NCBI RefSeq assembly: GCF_014884995.1
Contig: NZ_JABMII010000008.1
Location: forward strand, 1-64,000
From: Spirabiliibacterium pneumoniae
GTDB taxonomy: Bacteria; Pseudomonadota; Gammaproteobacteria; Enterobacterales; Pasteurellaceae
Length of the DNA stretch: 64,000 nt
Reading direction: 5' to 3'
Position numbers and translations under genes: made by a program. The notes under the pieces are model-generated. The model was not told the origin of the DNA and ran no database searches. It worked only from the letters and a program-made list of their open reading frames with translations. Shown one piece after another: positions 28,295 to 37,606 of the stretch (its first letter is position 1; the number at the start of each line of letters is the position of its first letter).

Positions 28295-29755
28295 TTAAAG
28301 CAGTGGACTAAATAAAAAACAAACCCGTTCTAGCAGGCGTTGATAAAGAGGGCGTTTGGCCCAGTGTTGCTGATTGAGCAAGTGCGATTGCGTGATGTAG
28401 GCGTGCTGTAGCTGATTAACTTCTTCGCCAAAGCGTAAATCGTCAACAATCATCGTTACCTCAAAATTAAGCATAAAGCTGCGTGCGTCCATATTGACGG
28501 TGCCCACCAGCGCAAGACGGCGGTCAATTAAAATGCTTTTGGTGTGCAATAGTCCGCCATCAAATTGATAAATGTTGACGCCCGCGCTGAGCAATTCATC
28601 AAAAAAAGTGCGGCTCGCCCAATGCACCAGCCAAGAATCGTTTTTCTTCGGCACAATTAAATTGACTGTTACACCACGAATAGCGGCTGTGGCAAGGCTG
28701 CTGGCGATGGTGTGGCTCGGCACAAAATAGGGCGATGTGATGGTGATCGACTCGCGCGCGGAGCTGATGGCCAGCAGCAAAGATTGGCTCATCATACTTT
28801 CAGGAAACCCAGGGCCTGATGGCAGAATTTGCACACCGTGGGTGTCGCTTGGCTCAAGGGGCTTGAGCGGGCATTGTGGCAGCAGGTTAATAGCATTGCC
28901 TGTTTCCATTTGCCAGTCAAGATGATGCACCCCTTGTAAAATTAACGCCACAGGCCCTTGCATACGCACCATAATGTCGACCCATTGCCCCACATTGCTG
29001 TCGGCTTTGAAATAGAGAGGATCCACCATATTCATGCTGCCCGTGTAGGCGATGTAGTCATCAATCACAACGATTTTGCGATGCTGGCGCAAGTCGGCCC
29101 GGCGAAAAAACATCCGAATCAGGTTCGCGTGTAAGGCCTCTTCAATATGAATGCCGCGGCTGCGCATTTGTCGGCAACGGCGGCTCGCCAAAAAGACCTT
29201 GCTGCCCACGGAGTCCAGCAGTAATTGCACTTTCACGCCGCGCGCAACCGCACTTTCAAGTGCGCGGTTGACCTCTTCCACCCAGCCACGTTGCGCCCAG
29301 ATGTAAAACGTCATGGAAATGCTGTGTTGCGCGCGTTCAATGTCTGCAAGCAAGCTTTCATAAATCGCTTTAGGAGTATTGAGAATATGCAGCTCATTGC
29401 CCAATACACACGGAATGCCGAGCGCCTTGCGGCACAGGGCAAAGAGCGGTTTGAAACGCAAGTGCTCGTGGCGCAAGGTGAGGTTGGAGCACTCATCAAA
29501 GCTGTGAAACCACTGCTGATAAAGCGGTGTGAGCTTTTTAAAGGTTTCTGCCCGGCGGCGGCCGAGTTTAATTTCACCGAGAATTAAATAAGCGATAATC
29601 CCAAAAATGGGGATCATAAAAATAATCAAAAACCATGCCAGTGTGACCGACACCGCTTGTTTTTTAAACGCTAAACGGGCGGTTATCCCAATGCCGAGAA
29701 CCCAAAGTGCGGTTGGAATGACAATGCTTAAAATTTGCGAAAGGGAGCTATTCAT
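28295..29755 (-). CDS. cls: Cardiolipin synthase (ClsA type)
   Basis: Joins two phosphatidylglycerol molecules to make cardiolipin at the inner membrane. 486 residues, the same as E. coli ClsA. Two N-terminal transmembrane helices (SIVIPTALWVLGIGITAR and the following LAWFLIIFMIPIFGIIAYLI) precede two phospholipase D motifs: HRKIVVIDD with TGSMN, and HTKSILIDRR with GTVNMDARS. ATG 29755 begins MNSSLSQIL; the frame is open upstream across the divergent gene and is not used. It is divergent from the pseudouridine synthase gene. Confidence 0.93.
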   Translation of the reverse strand: MNSSLSQILSIVIPTALWVLGIGITARLAFKKQAVSVTLAWFLIIFMIPIFGIIAYLILGEIKLGRRRAETFKKLTPLYQQWFHSFDECSNLTLRHEHLRFKPLFALCRKALGIPCVLGNELHILNTPKAIYESLLADIERAQHSISMTFYIWAQRGWVEEVNRALESAVARGVKVQLLLDSVGSKVFLASRRCRQMRSRGIHIEEALHANLIRMFFRRADLRQHRKIVVIDDYIAYTGSMNMVDPLYFKADSNVGQWVDIMVRMQGPVALILQGVHHLDWQMETGNAINLLPQCPLKPLEPSDTHGVQILPSGPGFPESMMSQSLLLAISSARESITITSPYFVPSHTIASSLATAAIRGVTVNLIVPKKNDSWLVHWASRTFFDELLSAGVNIYQFDGGLLHTKSILIDRRLALVGTVNMDARSFMLNFEVTMIVDDLRFGEEVNQLQHAYITQSHLLNQQHWAKRPLYQRLLERVCFLFSPLL

Positions 29756-29791
29756 ACTATATTTAATTTTTAATAACGGCTGAGGGGGAGT

Positions 29792-30460
29792 ATGACAACA
29801 TCTTTTCATATTGTCTATCAACATCCTGATTTTCTGGTGTTAGATAAGCCACCTGGGCTGTCTGTCCACAAAGATGAACACGAACGGGGTCTAGTTGAGC
29901 GCGTAGCAGATGCCACAGGACATGAAAAATTGTGGTTGGTGCATCGCCTTGATAAAGTGACATCGGGTTTACTGATTTTAGCTAAAAATGCACAAAGTGC
30001 GGTGCAGTTTCAGCAATTATTTGCGCAAAAAGCCGTTGAGAAACAGTATATTGCACTGGCCATGGGTAAGCCAAAGAAAAAACAAGGCTTGATTATAGGC
30101 GATATGCAAAAAGCGCGCAATGGCAGCTGGCGGCTGAGTAAAACACAGGAAAATCCTGCGATAACGCGTTTTTATAGTCAATCAGTGATGCCAAATTTGC
30201 GCCTTTATCACCTGTGGCCGAAAACGGGCAAAACGCACCAATTGCGCGTGGCGATGAAAAGTCTCGGGGTGCCGATTTTAGGTGATAGGCGTTATGCTGG
30301 CGAGCAGGCTGACCGCACTTATTTGCATGCTTATGCGCTGCAATTTGCGTATAATGGGCAAACGATTGCAATATCCTGCGCACCAAAGTGCGGTCAATGG
30401 TTTCAAGATGCGCGTGTCCAGCAGGCAATCAACTTATTACATAAACACAATACGGGGTAG
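29792..30460 (+). CDS. RluA-family pseudouridine synthase
   Basis: 222-residue RNA pseudouridine synthase. The catalytic motif [13 protein letters not shown] (the Asp of HRLD attacks the uracil) is near residue 51, preceded by [14 protein letters not shown] and followed by [16 protein letters not shown]. It lacks an S4 domain and is shorter than RluA/RluC/RluD, matching the small single-domain RluA-like group. Its RNA target is not evident. GGGGGAG precedes ATG 29792. The metallopeptidase gene starts 2 bases after it ends. Confidence 0.88.
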   Translation: MTTSFHIVYQHPDFLVLDKPPGLSVHKDEHERGLVERVADATGHEKLWLVHRLDKVTSGLLILAKNAQSAVQFQQLFAQKAVEKQYIALAMGKPKKKQGLIIGDMQKARNGSWRLSKTQENPAITRFYSQSVMPNLRLYHLWPKTGKTHQLRVAMKSLGVPILGDRRYAGEQADRTYLHAYALQFAYNGQTIAISCAPKCGQWFQDARVQQAINLLHKHNTG

Positions 30461-30462
30461 TT

Positions 30463-31299
30463 ATGCGTTGGAGAGGAAGACGAGAAAGCGGCAATATTGA
30501 TGACCGCCGTGGGCAAGGTGGTGGTTTTATTGGCGGCGGTAAAGGCGGCATTGTCGGGTTGATTATTGTGCTAGTGGGCGCGTATTATGGCGTGGATCTT
30601 TCAGGGCTGGTTGGCGGTTTTGAAGGAGAGGCGCAAACACAAAATTATACGCCAACAGCGCAAGAACAGGAGCTGGCGAGTTTTTCTAAAGTGGTGCTTG
30701 CCGATACGGAAGATGTGTGGGGCAACTATTTCAGCCAGTTAGGGGAGCGCTACAATCCGCCGACGATGGTGCTTTACACCCGCGCCACACAAACAGCTTG
30801 TGGTACAGGCCAGGCGGCAATGGGGCCGTTTTATTGCCCTGACGATCAGCGTGTTTATCTCGATTTATCGTTTTATCAAGATATGCAACACAAGCTCAAA
30901 GCCTCAGGTGATGCGGCGTTTGCTTATGTTATCGCCCACGAAGTCGGGCACCATGTGCAAAATTTGCTCGGCATTTTGCCGAAAGCGCATCAAGTGATGC
31001 AACGCAGTGGTAGCAAAACGGCAGCGAACCAAATCTCGGTGAAAATCGAGTTGCAGGCCGACTGTTTTGCTGGCGTGTGGGGGCATTATGCTAACGAACA
31101 AGGTATTATGGAACCTGGCGATTTAGAAGAAGCCTTTAACGCAGCACAAGCGGTGGGGGATGATCGTTTACAAAAACAAAGTCAAGGCTATGTGGTGCCA
31201 GACAGTTTTACCCACGGCAGTGCGAAACAACGGATGTACTGGCTCAAACGTGGGCTGGAAAGCGGCGATATTCGTCAGTGTAATACGTTTGACAGTTAA
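30463..31299 (+). CDS. ypfJ: Neutral zinc metallopeptidase family protein (YpfJ-like)
   Basis: 278 residues beginning [17 protein letters not shown], the family hallmark, then a Gly-rich stretch and one transmembrane segment ([17 protein letters not shown], about 31-47), and a domain with the zincin motif [15 protein letters not shown] near 150-163 and the later [12 protein letters not shown]. Probably membrane-anchored; no substrate is known. It follows the pseudouridine synthase gene almost without gap. Confidence 0.9.
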   Translation: MRWRGRRESGNIDDRRGQGGGFIGGGKGGIVGLIIVLVGAYYGVDLSGLVGGFEGEAQTQNYTPTAQEQELASFSKVVLADTEDVWGNYFSQLGERYNPPTMVLYTRATQTACGTGQAAMGPFYCPDDQRVYLDLSFYQDMQHKLKASGDAAFAYVIAHEVGHHVQNLLGILPKAHQVMQRSGSKTAANQISVKIELQADCFAGVWGHYANEQGIMEPGDLEEAFNAAQAVGDDRLQKQSQGYVVPDSFTHGSAKQRMYWLKRGLESGDIRQCNTFDS

Positions 31300-31301
31300 C
31301 G

Positions 31302-31327
31302 AAAGTGCGGTTTGACCGCACTTTTTT
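31302..31327. terminator. Bidirectional USS-pair terminator between ypfJ and the ABC exporter
   Basis: AAAGTGCGGT - TTG - ACCGCACTTTTTT, immediately after ypfJ; on the minus strand it overlaps the stop codon of the ABC transporter gene. Confidence 0.8.
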
Positions 31328-33170
31328 ACGCTTGCTCTTCTGCCAAAAAGCCGCCACTTTGGTGTGCCCAGAGTTTGGCGTAAACGCCCCCTTGAGTGAG
31401 CAGTTCGCTGTGGCTGCCTTGCTCAATGATTTGCCCTTTATCCATCACGATCAATCTATCCATGGCGGCAATGGTGGACAGGCGGTGTGCGATCGCAATT
31501 ACCGTTTTGCCTTGCATCAGTTTTTCAAGGTTTTCTTGAATGGCGATTTCCACTTCGCTATCGAGCGCGCTGGTGGCTTCGTCGAGTAATAAAATTGGTG
31601 CGTCTTTGAGCATCACTCGTGCGATGGCAATCCGCTGCCGTTGCCCACCTGAGAGTTTTACGCCACGTTCGCCGACATGGGCATCATAGCCTGTACGGCC
31701 TTGCGCGTCGCTCAGTTGTGGAATGAAACTGTCGGCGGCAGCTTTTTGCGCTGCGCGATACATTTCCGCGTCGCTGGCTTGTGGGCGACCGTAGACAATG
31801 TTTTCCCGCACGGAGCGATGCAGCAAAGAGGTGTCTTGCGTCACCAGCCCAATTTGTGCGCGCAGGCTTTCTTGGGTCACGGCCTTGATGTTTTGCCCAT
31901 CGATTAAAATTTCCCCATCATTGACATCATAAAAGCGTAGCAATAAATTGGTCAGGGTTGATTTGCCTGCGCCAGAGCGCCCAACAAGACCGACCTTTTC
32001 GCCAGGTTTGATGTGCAAATTGAAATGCGAGAGCAAAGTGCGGTTGGCGTCATAGTTGAAGGTGACATTGTTGAATTGAATATCGCCCCCTTTCACTACT
32101 AATGGCTTGGCATCACTTGCGTCAATCACCGTGTGCGGTTTACTTAAGGTGGAAATGCCGTCTTTCACAGTGCCGAGATTTTCAAACAAGCGCGCCGCTT
32201 CCCACATCATCCAGTGAGAAAGGCCATTGACACGCAGTGCCATCGCAGTGGCGGCAGCAATGACTCCGACGTTGACCGCACTTTGATACCACAACCACAC
32301 ACCGATGGCGGCGGTGCTGGCGGCGAGCGAAGTATTTAATATATGGTTGCACACTTCAAGGCGACTGACGAGGCGCATTTGCGCGTGCACGGTGAGCATA
32401 AACGATTGCATCGAGGCTTTGGCATATTGGGATTCACGTTGCCCATGGGAAAATAATTTCACTGTGGCAATATTAGCATAAGCATCTGTTACGCGCCCTG
32501 TCATCAGCGAGCGGGCATCGGCTTGTGCGCTAGCGGTTTGCGCAAGGCGTGGTACGAAATAGATCATCATCAGGGCAAAAAGCACTAACCAGCTGACGAA
32601 AGGCACAATCAGCCAGCCGTCGAATTGCAGCAAAATGACGCCGCTGGAAATAAAATAGACAGCCACATAAACGACCATATCCGCGAAAACCATCACGGTA
32701 TCGCGCACAGCAAGGGCCGTTTGCATCACTTTAGCGGAGACGCGGCCAGCAAATTCATCTTGATAAAACGCTAAACTTTGCCCTAGCATTAAGCGGTGGA
32801 AATTCCAGCGCAACCGCATAGGGAAGGTGCCTTGCAAGGTTTGAAATTGGATCAGACTTTTTAGACCCAACCAAACGGGGCTAAGAGCAAGCATGATGCC
32901 AATCGCCCAAAGGCTTGTGCTGTGTTGACTTAAAAAGGTCGCAGGAGTGGATTGCCCTAGCCAGTCAACCAAAAGCCCCATAATTTTAAATAATAGTGCG
33001 GAGAAAATCCCCATGCCCGTGTTGAGAATAATCAGTGCTAGTAGCCACCAGCGTAAGCCCGCCAGCCCCGACCAGATAAACGACAACACGCCACTTTTTG
33101 GCGTTTGTGCTGCGCTATCGGGGTAGGGGTCAATGCGGCGTTCAAAAAAGTGAAACAGGCGATTGAACAT
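31326..33170 (-). CDS. ABC transporter, fused membrane and ATP-binding domains
   Basis: 614-residue half-transporter of the exporter type: an N-terminal six-helix membrane domain (to about residue 340) and a nucleotide-binding domain with Walker A GRSGAGKST, signature VKLSGGQRQRIAIARVML, Walker B ILLLDEATSALDS and switch AIAHRLST. It should work as a dimer. The substrate cannot be assigned; lipid, peptide or drug export are all possible. ATG 33170 overlaps the ttcA stop by one base; GTG 33173 is less likely. Confidence 0.9.
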   Translation of the reverse strand: MFNRLFHFFERRIDPYPDSAAQTPKSGVLSFIWSGLAGLRWWLLALIILNTGMGIFSALLFKIMGLLVDWLGQSTPATFLSQHSTSLWAIGIMLALSPVWLGLKSLIQFQTLQGTFPMRLRWNFHRLMLGQSLAFYQDEFAGRVSAKVMQTALAVRDTVMVFADMVVYVAVYFISSGVILLQFDGWLIVPFVSWLVLFALMMIYFVPRLAQTASAQADARSLMTGRVTDAYANIATVKLFSHGQRESQYAKASMQSFMLTVHAQMRLVSRLEVCNHILNTSLAASTAAIGVWLWYQSAVNVGVIAAATAMALRVNGLSHWMMWEAARLFENLGTVKDGISTLSKPHTVIDASDAKPLVVKGGDIQFNNVTFNYDANRTLLSHFNLHIKPGEKVGLVGRSGAGKSTLTNLLLRFYDVNDGEILIDGQNIKAVTQESLRAQIGLVTQDTSLLHRSVRENIVYGRPQASDAEMYRAAQKAAADSFIPQLSDAQGRTGYDAHVGERGVKLSGGQRQRIAIARVMLKDAPILLLDEATSALDSEVEIAIQENLEKLMQGKTVIAIAHRLSTIAAMDRLIVMDKGQIIEQGSHSELLTQGGVYAKLWAHQSGGFLAEEQA

Positions 33171-34087
33171 CACTCCACCGCCTTAATCATAATTTCGCCA
33201 TCGGCACGGTAGTCGTCTTGTTCTTCGTCCACAAAAGGAGCAAAGTGCGGTTTGTCAAAGGCGATGTCGCCTTCGTCGTCTAAGGTGGTGTCTTGCGTGA
33301 GGGTAGTGAACGGGAAGTGGCGCGTATCGCATAAGTGTGACAACGTCACGTTTTGCATCGCACGGAACATACTTTCTAGCCGCCCAGGGTGAGATTTATC
33401 CCAGCCTTGCAGCATCTCTTTCACCACTTGGCGTTGCAAATTGGGCTGTGAGCCACACAAATTGCACGGAATGATCGGGAACTGCTTAATCTCGGCATAG
33501 CGCACAATGTCCTTTTCTTTGCAGTAGGCCAGCGGGCGGATAACAATATGTTTGCCGTCATCGCTTAACAATTTAGGCGGCATGCTCTTCATTTTGCCCC
33601 CGTAAAACATATTCAAAAAAAGCGTTTCGAGCATGTCATCACGGTGATGCCCGAGTGCGATTTTTGTTGCGCCTTGCTCGCTTGCCGTGCGGTATAAAAT
33701 GCCACGGCGCAGGCGTGAGCATAACGAACAAGTGGTTTTACCCTCAGGGATTTTTTCTTTCACAATGCCGTAGGTGTTTTCTTCCACGATCACATAATCC
33801 ACGCCGATGCTTTCAAGATAGTGCGGCAACACTTCTTCAGGGAAGCCTGGCTGTTTTTGATCGAGATTGACCGCCACAATGTCAAAATGAATCGGCGCAT
33901 TGAGGCGCAGATTGAGTAGAATATCCAGCAGCGTGTAGCTGTCTTTGCCGCCTGAGAGGCAAACCATCACTTTATCGCCGTCTTCAATCATATTGAAATC
34001 AGCAATGGCGTTGCCCACGTTGCGGCGTAGGCGTTTGTGGAGTTTGTTGGCGTTGTAAGTTGCTTTGCGGTTTTGGTTCAACGACAT
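33170..34087 (-). CDS. ttcA: tRNA 2-thiocytidine biosynthesis protein TtcA
   Basis: Fe-S-dependent enzyme that makes 2-thiocytidine at position 32 of tRNAs. 305 residues from ATG 34087 ([12 protein letters not shown]); an upstream ATG at 34105 would add six residues. Visible: the PP-loop [16 protein letters not shown], the cysteine pair [10 protein letters not shown], and [14 protein letters not shown], which supply the cluster ligands. Its stop overlaps the ABC transporter start, so the two are cotranscribed. Confidence 0.94.
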   Translation of the reverse strand: MSLNQNRKATYNANKLHKRLRRNVGNAIADFNMIEDGDKVMVCLSGGKDSYTLLDILLNLRLNAPIHFDIVAVNLDQKQPGFPEEVLPHYLESIGVDYVIVEENTYGIVKEKIPEGKTTCSLCSRLRRGILYRTASEQGATKIALGHHRDDMLETLFLNMFYGGKMKSMPPKLLSDDGKHIVIRPLAYCKEKDIVRYAEIKQFPIIPCNLCGSQPNLQRQVVKEMLQGWDKSHPGRLESMFRAMQNVTLSHLCDTRHFPFTTLTQDTTLDDEGDIAFDKPHFAPFVDEEQDDYRADGEIMIKAVE

Positions 34088-34238
34088 TGTTTCTTGCTCT
34101 TGCATATCATTAGACTAAAAAGTGAAAATTGCGCATAGGATACTGGCTAATGACAGCTTTTGCTAGTCTTTAGCCCGATTTTGCCTAGTTTTTAACGCAA
34201 AAAGCGCTTATAATTTCACGCCTGAAATTTATAACCCA

Positions 34239-35414
34239 ATGAGAGCAGCCGTGTCATTCACCCTCGATAACCGCACTTTGGCTTTTGCCATCGCCTTGCT
34301 AGGCGGAGTTAGTGCGTATGCTAGTCCATGTCCCATCAGCGCGAGCTTGCTGGGCAAAACGGTGAATGTTGGCGAAGTGTTGCGAGGGCAAACATTGCAG
34401 GTGCGCGGGCCGAGCAATAATGGCAAGGTGGCGATTACTTTTGGTAACACCTTAGGCTTTGTGCCGCAAGAATGTGTAGGCAAGGTGCCTGAGCGTGATC
34501 GTACTCGCAAGGTGACCGATTATGTCATCACCCGCACAGCCGCGGTGATTTATCAAAAAGCTGATCGTCAATCAAGCAAACTGGCGCGCCTTGATGCGGG
34601 GTTGCGATATCCGATTATGGGCAAAGCGCAAGGAGACTTTTACCCGATTCAAATTGGTGGACGAAAGGCGTTTTTGGATAAAAGTGCGGTCGAGCTGGAT
34701 AAAGGCGTGCCAGTTTTAACCTATCACCACCTATTAAAAGATCAAGAAAATATCCGCTTTCAACGCACCTCAACCACCACTTCAGTCAGCGCGTTTAAAC
34801 ACCAAATGCAGCTGATCAAAGCCCTTGGCTACCGTACGATTTCGCTCTATGATCTTGAGGGTTATTTGCAAGCCACCGAAAATTTACCAGACAAAGTGGT
34901 GGTGCTGACCTTTGATGATGGGCTGGAGTCGGTACACCGTTATGCTTACCCGATTTTGAAAGCGCTGAAGATGCAAGCAGTGATTTTTATGATTACCTCA
35001 CGCATTAAATATACGCCGCAAAAATGGGATCCTGAACATTTACAATTTATCAATCGTAAAGATTTGCGCAAAATGCAAGATGTGTTTGATGTGCAAAGCC
35101 ACACCCATTTTTTGCATCGCTATTCCAAACTGCGCCCTGTGATTTTCCAGCGTAACTATCACAATATTTTTATGGATTTAAAACGTGCACGTCAAATTTT
35201 GCACGCTTTCAACCCGCGGGCTGATTATTTAGCCTATCCGTTTGGCGCACACACCGAAACCGCCCGCCAAGCCGCGCGCGATCTCGGGATTCGCATGGCG
35301 TTCACCACCAAAATAGGCAAAGTGCGGTTTGGTGATGATCCTTATCAGCTTAAGCGTTTGTATCTAATGAAAAACGACAGCGACAGCTATATTATCGAAA
35401 AATTGCGCGATTAA
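34239..35414 (+). CDS. Exported polysaccharide deacetylase-family protein
   Basis: 391 residues: an N-terminal signal sequence (cleavage probably after AYA near residue 28), an SH3-like region to about 150, then a NodB-type deacetylase domain. The domain shows VPVLTYHHLL near 157, motif 1 VLTFDDGLES near 224 (catalytic and metal Asp), and motif 2 SHTHFLH near 286 (metal His residues), then YPFGAHTETARQAA. Expected to remove acetyl groups from a cell-envelope polysaccharide such as poly-GlcNAc or a glycan; the substrate is not known. It is followed after 87 bases by mukF. Confidence 0.85.
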   Translation: MRAAVSFTLDNRTLAFAIALLGGVSAYASPCPISASLLGKTVNVGEVLRGQTLQVRGPSNNGKVAITFGNTLGFVPQECVGKVPERDRTRKVTDYVITRTAAVIYQKADRQSSKLARLDAGLRYPIMGKAQGDFYPIQIGGRKAFLDKSAVELDKGVPVLTYHHLLKDQENIRFQRTSTTTSVSAFKHQMQLIKALGYRTISLYDLEGYLQATENLPDKVVVLTFDDGLESVHRYAYPILKALKMQAVIFMITSRIKYTPQKWDPEHLQFINRKDLRKMQDVFDVQSHTHFLHRYSKLRPVIFQRNYHNIFMDLKRARQILHAFNPRADYLAYPFGAHTETARQAARDLGIRMAFTTKIGKVRFGDDPYQLKRLYLMKNDSDSYIIEKLRD

Positions 35415-35501
35415 TTGGGCGTTTTAGGCTGTTGTTGGGTGAAATTTAAGTTATAATTAAACACTTTAATAGACCTTGATCCCACTACGCGAGTTGATTT
35501 T

Positions 35502-36830
35502 ATGACAGAAACAGCGCAAACCATCCCAGAACTGGTGAATTGGGCGAAACAGCGTGAGTTCTCTTTGCAACTTTCTACCGAGCGGCTAGCTTTCTTGCTG
35601 GCCATTGCCATCTACAATAACGAACGCATTGACAGCGAAATGATCGAACATGATTTGTTTGATCTCTTCCGTTTGGTGTCTCAACAGTTTGGGCAGTCAG
35701 ATGACACGGTGACGCAGCGCGCCAATAATGCCATCAACGAGCTGGTTAAACAGCGTTTTTTAAATCGTTTTAGTAGTGAATTTACCGAAGGGCTTTCCAT
35801 TTATCGCTTAACGCCTTTGGGTGTGGGGGTGTCGGATTATTATATTCGTCAGCGCGAGTTTTCCACATTGCGCTTGTCTGTTCAGCTTTCCATCGTGGCA
35901 GATGAAATTCAACGTGCCTCAAATGCTGCAGAAGAAGGGGGCGATGAATTGCATTGGCGACGCAACGTTTATGCGCCGCTGAAATATTCGGTTGCGGAGA
36001 TTTTCGACAGTATCGATCTCTCGCAGCGGATTATGGACGAAAACCAACAAGGCATTAAAGATCAAATCGCTCAGTTGCTGACACAAGATTGGCAAACCGC
36101 ACTTTCAAGCTGTGAGCAGCTGCTTGATGAAACATCAGGTAACCTGCGGGAACTGCAAGATACGTTAAGTGCGGCGGGCGACAAGCTGCAAGCGCAATTG
36201 TTGCGCATTCAAGATTGTATTATCGGGCGTGATGAGCTGGATTTTGTGGCACAATTGGTGGTGAATTTGCAAGCTAAGCTCGACCGCATCATTAGCTGGG
36301 GGCAGCAGGCGATAGATTTGTGGATCGGCTATGACCGCCATGTGCATAAATTTATCCGCACCGCTATTGATATGGACAAAAACCGCGTGTTTTCCCGCCG
36401 TTTGCGTCAATCTATTCACAACTATTTCGATGCTCCGTGGTATTTATGGGTGGCCAATGCGCAGCGTTTAGTTGACTTGCGTGACGAAGAAGCAGTGCTT
36501 AGCGAAGAAGATGCGTTGGGAGAACTGCCAGCGGAATTAGAATTTGAATCTTTGGCGGATGTGCATGAGCATATTGTTGAGCAAATGCAAGCGCTATTAA
36601 TTGCCTACCGAGAGCAAGAAACACCGATTGATTTGGGGCAGGTTTTACGCGAACAGTTGGCAGCGCAGCCACTGTCACGTCATTTTGATGTGGCGCGCAT
36701 TATTGTGGATCAAGCCATTAAACTTGGCATGTCGAGTGATGACTTAAGTGCCATTAGCACGCCTGCGTGGCAAAATGTGAATGACTACGGCGCGCAAGTC
36801 CAAGCGCACGTGATCGATAAATATAAATAA
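35502..36830 (+). CDS. mukF: Chromosome partition kleisin MukF
   Basis: Bridges MukB heads in the MukBEF condensin. 442 residues (E. coli 440): N-terminal winged-helix domain beginning with [16 protein letters not shown], a central helical region, and the C-terminal winged helix that touches MukB. It is the first of three tightly linked genes; mukE starts 14 bases after its stop. Confidence 0.95.
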   Translation: MTETAQTIPELVNWAKQREFSLQLSTERLAFLLAIAIYNNERIDSEMIEHDLFDLFRLVSQQFGQSDDTVTQRANNAINELVKQRFLNRFSSEFTEGLSIYRLTPLGVGVSDYYIRQREFSTLRLSVQLSIVADEIQRASNAAEEGGDELHWRRNVYAPLKYSVAEIFDSIDLSQRIMDENQQGIKDQIAQLLTQDWQTALSSCEQLLDETSGNLRELQDTLSAAGDKLQAQLLRIQDCIIGRDELDFVAQLVVNLQAKLDRIISWGQQAIDLWIGYDRHVHKFIRTAIDMDKNRVFSRRLRQSIHNYFDAPWYLWVANAQRLVDLRDEEAVLSEEDALGELPAELEFESLADVHEHIVEQMQALLIAYREQETPIDLGQVLREQLAAQPLSRHFDVARIIVDQAIKLGMSSDDLSAISTPAWQNVNDYGAQVQAHVIDKYK

Positions 36831-36844
36831 GCAAGGTTTTTGAG

Positions 36845-37606
36845 ATGAACAGTGAAAATACCCAAAACGATGTCATGCCAGTGAAATTATCTCAGGCAAT
36901 TGCCAATCCGCTTTTTCCCGCAATCGACAGTCAGCTGCGTTCAGGGCGGCATATTAGCGTGGATGATTTAGACAATCACGCGTTCTTGATGGATTTTCAA
37001 TTTGAATTAGAGCAATTTTATCGTCGTTACAATGTTGAACTCATTCGTGCGCCAGAAGGTTTTTTCTACCTGCGGCCAAAAGCAACCACGCTGATTTCGC
37101 GTAGCGTACTCTCAGAGCTTGAAATGTTGGTGGGCAAAGTGTTGTGTTACCTTTATCTCAGCCCAGAGCGTTTGGCGCAGCAGGGCATCTTTAGTAATGA
37201 AGATGTGTATGACGAGCTGTTAAACCTTGCTGATGAAAGCAAATTATTAAAAGCCGTTAATCAACGTTCATCGGGTTCTGATTTAGATAAACAAAAACTC
37301 GCCGAGCGTACCCGTGCAGCACTCAATCGCTTAAAACGACTCGGCATGATCACAACCGTAGGCGATCAATACAGCGGCAAATTTGTGATTTCAGAAGCGG
37401 TATTTCGTTTTGGAGCCGAAGTACGTGTAGGCGATGATCCGCGTGAGGCGCAAGCGCGATTGCTGCGTGAGGGGGAAATAGCAACGCCTGAAGCGTTAGC
37501 ACAAGTGCCGTCGCAAGACGAAACAGCGCAAGATGACGACAGCATGGACGAAGACGATAAAGACATGAATTTAGCCAGTGACGACAAGCTTGAGGACGAA
37601 GAATAA
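36845..37606 (+). CDS. mukE: Condensin subunit MukE
   Basis: Dimeric winged-helix protein that binds MukF and regulates MukB. 253 residues, about 20 longer than E. coli MukE because of an acidic C-terminal tail ([13 protein letters not shown]). Conserved region: [18 protein letters not shown] and [18 protein letters not shown]. The stop overlaps the mukB start (TAATG), so translation is coupled. Confidence 0.94.
   Translation: MNSENTQNDVMPVKLSQAIANPLFPAIDSQLRSGRHISVDDLDNHAFLMDFQFELEQFYRRYNVELIRAPEGFFYLRPKATTLISRSVLSELEMLVGKVLCYLYLSPERLAQQGIFSNEDVYDELLNLADESKLLKAVNQRSSGSDLDKQKLAERTRAALNRLKRLGMITTVGDQYSGKFVISEAVFRFGAEVRVGDDPREAQARLLREGEIATPEALAQVPSQDETAQDDDSMDEDDKDMNLASDDKLEDEE

Noticed and set aside
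29241-29263. Inverted USS-like pair inside cls
   Set aside because: It lies in the coding region of an intact gene, so it is not a terminator.
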